This document shows positions 5,466 through 8,122 of a DNA stretch of 8,122 bases, piece after piece. The position numbers and the translations under genes are program-made. The notes beneath the pieces were generated by a model. That model did no database searches. It saw only the letters and a program-made list of their open reading frames with translations, and had not been told where the DNA came from. The DNA is from Rhizobium sp. LCM 4573. GTDB taxonomy: Bacteria; Pseudomonadota; Alphaproteobacteria; Rhizobiales; Rhizobiaceae. Position 1 is the stretch's first letter. Each line of letters opens with the position of its first letter. The DNA lies in assembly GCF_001854865.1 (NCBI RefSeq), contig NZ_MDDW01000026.1:287899-296020 (forward strand). The letters run 5' to 3'.

Positions 5466-7085
5466 ATGAACCAGATACTGTCCTCGCCCGCCGGGGTCTC
5501 GCCAGCTTTCCCGACGCTTTCGCCGGCTCAGGTCCGTGCCGAACTGCTGGCAAGGCGGGAAATCCTGCTAGCCGACTTGAGGGAAGAGGACCCCTTTGCC
5601 AAAGGCCATCCGCTCTGGGCCGCGAACTTCCCGTTCGGAAAACTCGAACTCGACGCTCTCCGGCGCATTCCCCGCCGCGATGTTCTGATCGTGCTCTACG
5701 GCAAGGACGAGTATCGCGATCTCGCGCCGCTTGCAGCGCTCAAACTCGCCGGTTGGGGGTATGGTAACGTCCATCTGCTCGAAGGTGGCCTCGCCGCCTG
5801 GGAGGAAGCCGGCTATGAAACGTTCATCGATGTCAACGTGCCGTCGAAATCCTTCGGAGAACTCGTCGAAGCGCGCCGGCACACACCTTTGCTGCCGGCC
5901 GAGGAGGTGCAGCGCCTGATCGAGTCCGATACACCTCCCGTCATTCTCGACGCGCGTCGCTTTGACGAATTCAACACGATGAGCATTCCGACGGGTACAT
6001 CGGTGCCGGGAGCCGAACTTGTGCTTCGGGTGCGCGACCTTGCCCCGGACCCGAAAACAACCGTGATCGTCAACTGCGCCGGACGGACACGCTCGATTAT
6101 CGGGACGCAATCCTTGATCAACGCGGGCATCCCTAACCCTGTTTTTGGCCTGCGTAACGGGACGATCGGGTGGACGCTTGCCGGATTGACGCTGGATCAG
6201 GGGGCAACGCGCCACTCTCCTGAAATCTCGCCCTACGCGCGCACGTTGGCACAGGCAGATGCCCGCGCCGTGGCCGAGCGCGCCGGTATTCGCCGCATCT
6301 CGTTGCGGGAGGCGGAGGGTTTGGCAAGCCCGGACCGCACCGTCTATCGCATCGACGTGCGATCTTCCGAGGAATATCAGCGGGGGCATTTGCCCGGGTT
6401 CGTGAACGTGCCTGGCGGACAGCTTGTGCAGGAAACCGACCATACCGCTCCGGTCCGCGGCGCGCTTATTCTGCTTTCGGACGATGATGGCACCCGTGCC
6501 GACATGACCGCATCATGGCTTTCGCAGATGGGTTGGGAAGTATATGTCATAGCCCCCGTTGACGACAGCCAACGCAGCCAGCGCGACAATGAGCGGGCGG
6601 ATACCATTCCAGCCCCATCTGCAGCCGCCGTCTCGCCGGATGTTCTTCGAAAATGGTTGGCCGGCGGCGACACGATCGTTGTCGATGTCGGCAGTTCGGC
6701 AAACTATGTCAAAGGTCACATTCCAGGTGCCTGGTGGGCGTTGCGCTCGCAGCTCGAACACGCGCTCAACACCATCGGGACAGCGAAGCGAATTGTGGTT
6801 ACCTGCGCCTCCGGCACGCTCGCCAAATTCGCCGCGGCCGACATCCGGGAACTTACCTCCTGCGAGGTATACGTCCTCGAGGGCGGCACCGTTAGCTGGC
6901 TGGCCAAGGGGTTACCGGTGATAAAGGGCGAGGAGCGTTTGGCATCTCCTCGCATCGACAGATATCGCCGCCCCTACGAGGGCACCGACGCACCGCGTCA
7001 AGCCATGGAGGACTATCTCGAATGGGAGTACGGCCTCGTGGCGCAACTTGATCGCGACGGCACGCATTTCTTCCGTGTCATATAG
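5466..7085 (+). CDS. Four-domain rhodanese (sulfurtransferase)
   Basis: A 539-residue cytoplasmic protein (no signal peptide or membrane segment seen) built of four tandem rhodanese domains, about 17-120, 142-243, 276-364 and 387-486, plus a C-terminal tail (487-539). Each domain shows the rhodanese pattern of an early acidic strand (DLRE 37, LDAR 161, DVRS 297, DVGS 407), and domains 3 and 4 have GH(L/I)PG (307 and 417). Domains 1 and 4 also carry the late LEGG motif (105 and 471). The active-site loops differ. Domain 2 has C204 in NCAGRTRS and domain 4 has C447 in TCASGTLAK; domain 1 has Gly79 (LYGKDEYR) and domain 3 has Ser338/Asp339 (LLSDDDGTR) where the persulfide cysteine should be. Domain 4 also has Leu instead of Arg five residues after its Cys. 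It is the last gene of the operon and ends in TAG. Rhodaneses move sulfane sulfur between donors such as thiosulfate or persulfides and thiol acceptors, which fits handling sulfur released by the oxygenases. The real donor and acceptor are unknown. Confidence 0.93.
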   Translation: MNQILSSPAGVSPAFPTLSPAQVRAELLARREILLADLREEDPFAKGHPLWAANFPFGKLELDALRRIPRRDVLIVLYGKDEYRDLAPLAALKLAGWGYGNVHLLEGGLAAWEEAGYETFIDVNVPSKSFGELVEARRHTPLLPAEEVQRLIESDTPPVILDARRFDEFNTMSIPTGTSVPGAELVLRVRDLAPDPKTTVIVNCAGRTRSIIGTQSLINAGIPNPVFGLRNGTIGWTLAGLTLDQGATRHSPEISPYARTLAQADARAVAERAGIRRISLREAEGLASPDRTVYRIDVRSSEEYQRGHLPGFVNVPGGQLVQETDHTAPVRGALILLSDDDGTRADMTASWLSQMGWEVYVIAPVDDSQRSQRDNERADTIPAPSAAAVSPDVLRKWLAGGDTIVVDVGSSANYVKGHIPGAWWALRSQLEHALNTIGTAKRIVVTCASGTLAKFAAADIRELTSCEVYVLEGGTVSWLAKGLPVIKGEERLASPRIDRYRRPYEGTDAPRQAMEDYLEWEYGLVAQLDRDGTHFFRVI

Positions 7086-7122
7086 CATGAGCCGAGTCCC
7101 GCACAGCGGCGAGAATTGCGGT
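7086..7122. other. Gap between convergent genes, no clear terminator
   Basis: This 37-base gap separates the stop of the rhodanese gene from the stop of the convergent transporter gene. The only hairpins visible are 4-base stems (CCGC 7099-7102 with GCGG 7106-7109, or GCCG 7091-7094 with CGGC 7107-7110), with no following T-run in either direction, so an intrinsic terminator is not supported. Confidence 0.6.
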
Positions 7123-8122
7123 TCAATGGGGCAAGGATCTGATGGCTCGAGCCTCTCCGTCGAAGAAATGTACGTTCGATGCCTCCGCCGAAAGGCCGAT
7201 CTCGCCGCCGGCAGCGGGGACTTCTCCCTCGTCATGCAGGACCAGGCAAGTCCGGTTATCAGGCAGCAGGACATGCAGCAGTGTCACCGCGCCCGTATAT
7301 TCGCAGAGACTGACGGTTCCGCGCAGAACGCCGGCCCGCGGTTCCACCACTGTCAGATGTTCCGGCCGGATACCAAGCGTTTCGGCTGATTGCGGAGCCG
7401 CCAGACCGGCACACAGCAACGGCGCATCGGCGGCAGGCAGAATGTTCATCTTGGGGCTGCCGATGAACTGCGCGACGAAGACATTCGACGGCCGCTCGTA
7501 AAGCTCCCGCGGCGAGCCCACCTGCTCTATCCGCCCGTCGCGCAGCACCACGATCTTGTCGGCAAGCGTCATCGCTTCGATCTGGTCATGCGTCACATAG
7601 ATCATGGTGGTGGAAAGACGCTTGTGCAGGGCGGCGATCTCGGAACGCATATGCACGCGCAACTCGGCATCGAGGTTCGACAGCGGCTCATCGAACAGAA
7701 AGACATCCGGATTTCCGACGATGGCGCGGCCGATCGCGACACGCTGGCGCTGGCCGCCCGACAATTCACGTGGATAGCGGTCCAATAACGGTTCCAGCTT
7801 CAGGGTCGCGGCCGCTTCGTTCACCCGCCGCTGGCGCTCCTGCGCAGGCACTTTCCGCACCTTCAGCCCGAAGCCCATGTTCTCCTTGACCGTCAGATGC
7901 GGGTAGAGCGCATAGGACTGGAATACCATCGCCACACCGCGTTGCGAGGGCTGCACCTCGTTCACTATCCGGTCGCCGATCCTCAACTCGCCGTCGCTGA
8001 TATGCTCCAATCCGGAGATGAGGCGAAGCAACGTGGACTTGCCGCATCCCGACGGACCGACGAAGACCACGAACTCACCCTCGTCGATCGAAAGGTCCAC
8101 GCCGCGAATGACCTCGACCGAG
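7123..8122 (-). CDS. MalK/UgpC-type sugar ABC transporter ATP-binding protein, N-terminus cut off
   Basis: ATPase of a carbohydrate or polyol importer of the MalK/UgpC/MsmK group. About 332 residues are visible; the family is usually ~350-370, so some 20-25 N-terminal residues lie past the right edge. The frame stays open through VEVIRG to 8122, so the GTG at 8100 is an internal valine and not a start. Numbering from that valine, the motifs are Walker A GPSGCGKST (15-23), Q-loop VFQSYALYPH (59-68), signature LSGGQRQR (113-120), Walker B VFLFDEP (133-139) and H-loop THDQIEAM (170-177). The C-terminal MalK-type regulatory/TOBE region includes QFIGSPKMN (211-219) and LGIRPEHL (242-249). It is convergent with the operon and separated by 37 bases. 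The sugar cannot be told from the ATPase. It has no evident link to the sulfur genes. Confidence 0.93.
   Translation of the reverse strand, partial: SVEVIRGVDLSIDEGEFVVFVGPSGCGKSTLLRLISGLEHISDGELRIGDRIVNEVQPSQRGVAMVFQSYALYPHLTVKENMGFGLKVRKVPAQERQRRVNEAAATLKLEPLLDRYPRELSGGQRQRVAIGRAIVGNPDVFLFDEPLSNLDAELRVHMRSEIAALHKRLSTTMIYVTHDQIEAMTLADKIVVLRDGRIEQVGSPRELYERPSNVFVAQFIGSPKMNILPAADAPLLCAGLAAPQSAETLGIRPEHLTVVEPRAGVLRGTVSLCEYTGAVTLLHVLLPDNRTCLVLHDEGEVPAAGGEIGLSAEASNVHFFDGEARAIRSLPH

Noticed and set aside
5568..6443. Long open frame (291 codons) on the - strand inside the rhodanese gene
   Set aside because: It is fully antisense to a gene with clear domains, its peptide has no recognisable motif and is rich in Arg/His as expected for a shadow frame in GC-rich DNA, and no ribosome binding site was identified for it.
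7086..7122. Bidirectional terminator between the convergent genes
   Set aside because: Only 4-base stems and no T-run on either strand.
7390..7788. Open frame of 132 codons on the + strand inside the transporter ATPase gene
   Set aside because: Antisense shadow of a gene with intact ABC motifs; no family resemblance.
8098..8100. GTG as start codon of the convergent transporter ATPase
   Set aside because: The reading frame continues open to the window edge with VEVIRG, which is normal family sequence before the DLSIDEGEF strand, so the gene is cut by the window rather than starting here.
1..8122. CRISPR arrays, tRNA or rRNA genes, insertion sequences, integrase or attachment sites
   Set aside because: None was seen: no spaced direct repeats, no tRNA-like arms, no transposase or recombinase, and the window is almost fully occupied by ordinary metabolic and transport genes.

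Overview
The window looks like a chromosomal or megaplasmid segment from a GC-rich alphaproteobacterium, most likely a member of the Rhizobiales (Rhizobium/Agrobacterium/Ensifer-like). This rests on codon usage, the style of the proteins and the gene order, not on a marker gene, so the taxonomy is inference.

Layout. Positions 1-173 are an upstream non-coding region with no recognisable gene; it holds a small perfect inverted repeat and a weak -10-like hexamer. From about 174 to 7085 six genes run on the + strand with short gaps or overlaps and look like one operon: an SsuC-like permease, an SsuB-like ATPase (4-base overlap with the permease), an SsuA-like periplasmic binding protein with a twin-arginine-like signal peptide, an LLM-class flavin monooxygenase of the NtaA/DszA/DmoA type, a DszC/SfnB-like flavin monooxygenase with an acyl-CoA dehydrogenase fold, and a 539-residue protein made of four rhodanese domains. 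After a 37-base gap, a convergent gene on the - strand encodes a MalK/UgpC-type sugar-importer ATPase. It runs off the right edge, so its N-terminus is missing, and it belongs to a different, unrelated transport operon.

How the genes fit together (inference from families). The ABC importer brings in an organosulfur compound, probably a sulfonate or sulfone-like molecule. One or both reduced-flavin-dependent monooxygenases cleave or oxidise it to release inorganic sulfur, and the multi-rhodanese protein handles sulfane sulfur or thiosulfate/persulfide produced on the way. No flavin reductase, SsuD or regulator is in the window, so reduced FMN must be supplied by a gene elsewhere. The exact substrate cannot be read from the sequence.

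The most interesting points are the four-domain rhodanese, in which domains 1 and 3 have lost the catalytic cysteine while domains 2 and 4 keep it, and the pairing of a DszA-type with a DszC-type oxygenase behind a dedicated importer, which suggests an organosulfur-scavenging pathway with an unidentified substrate.
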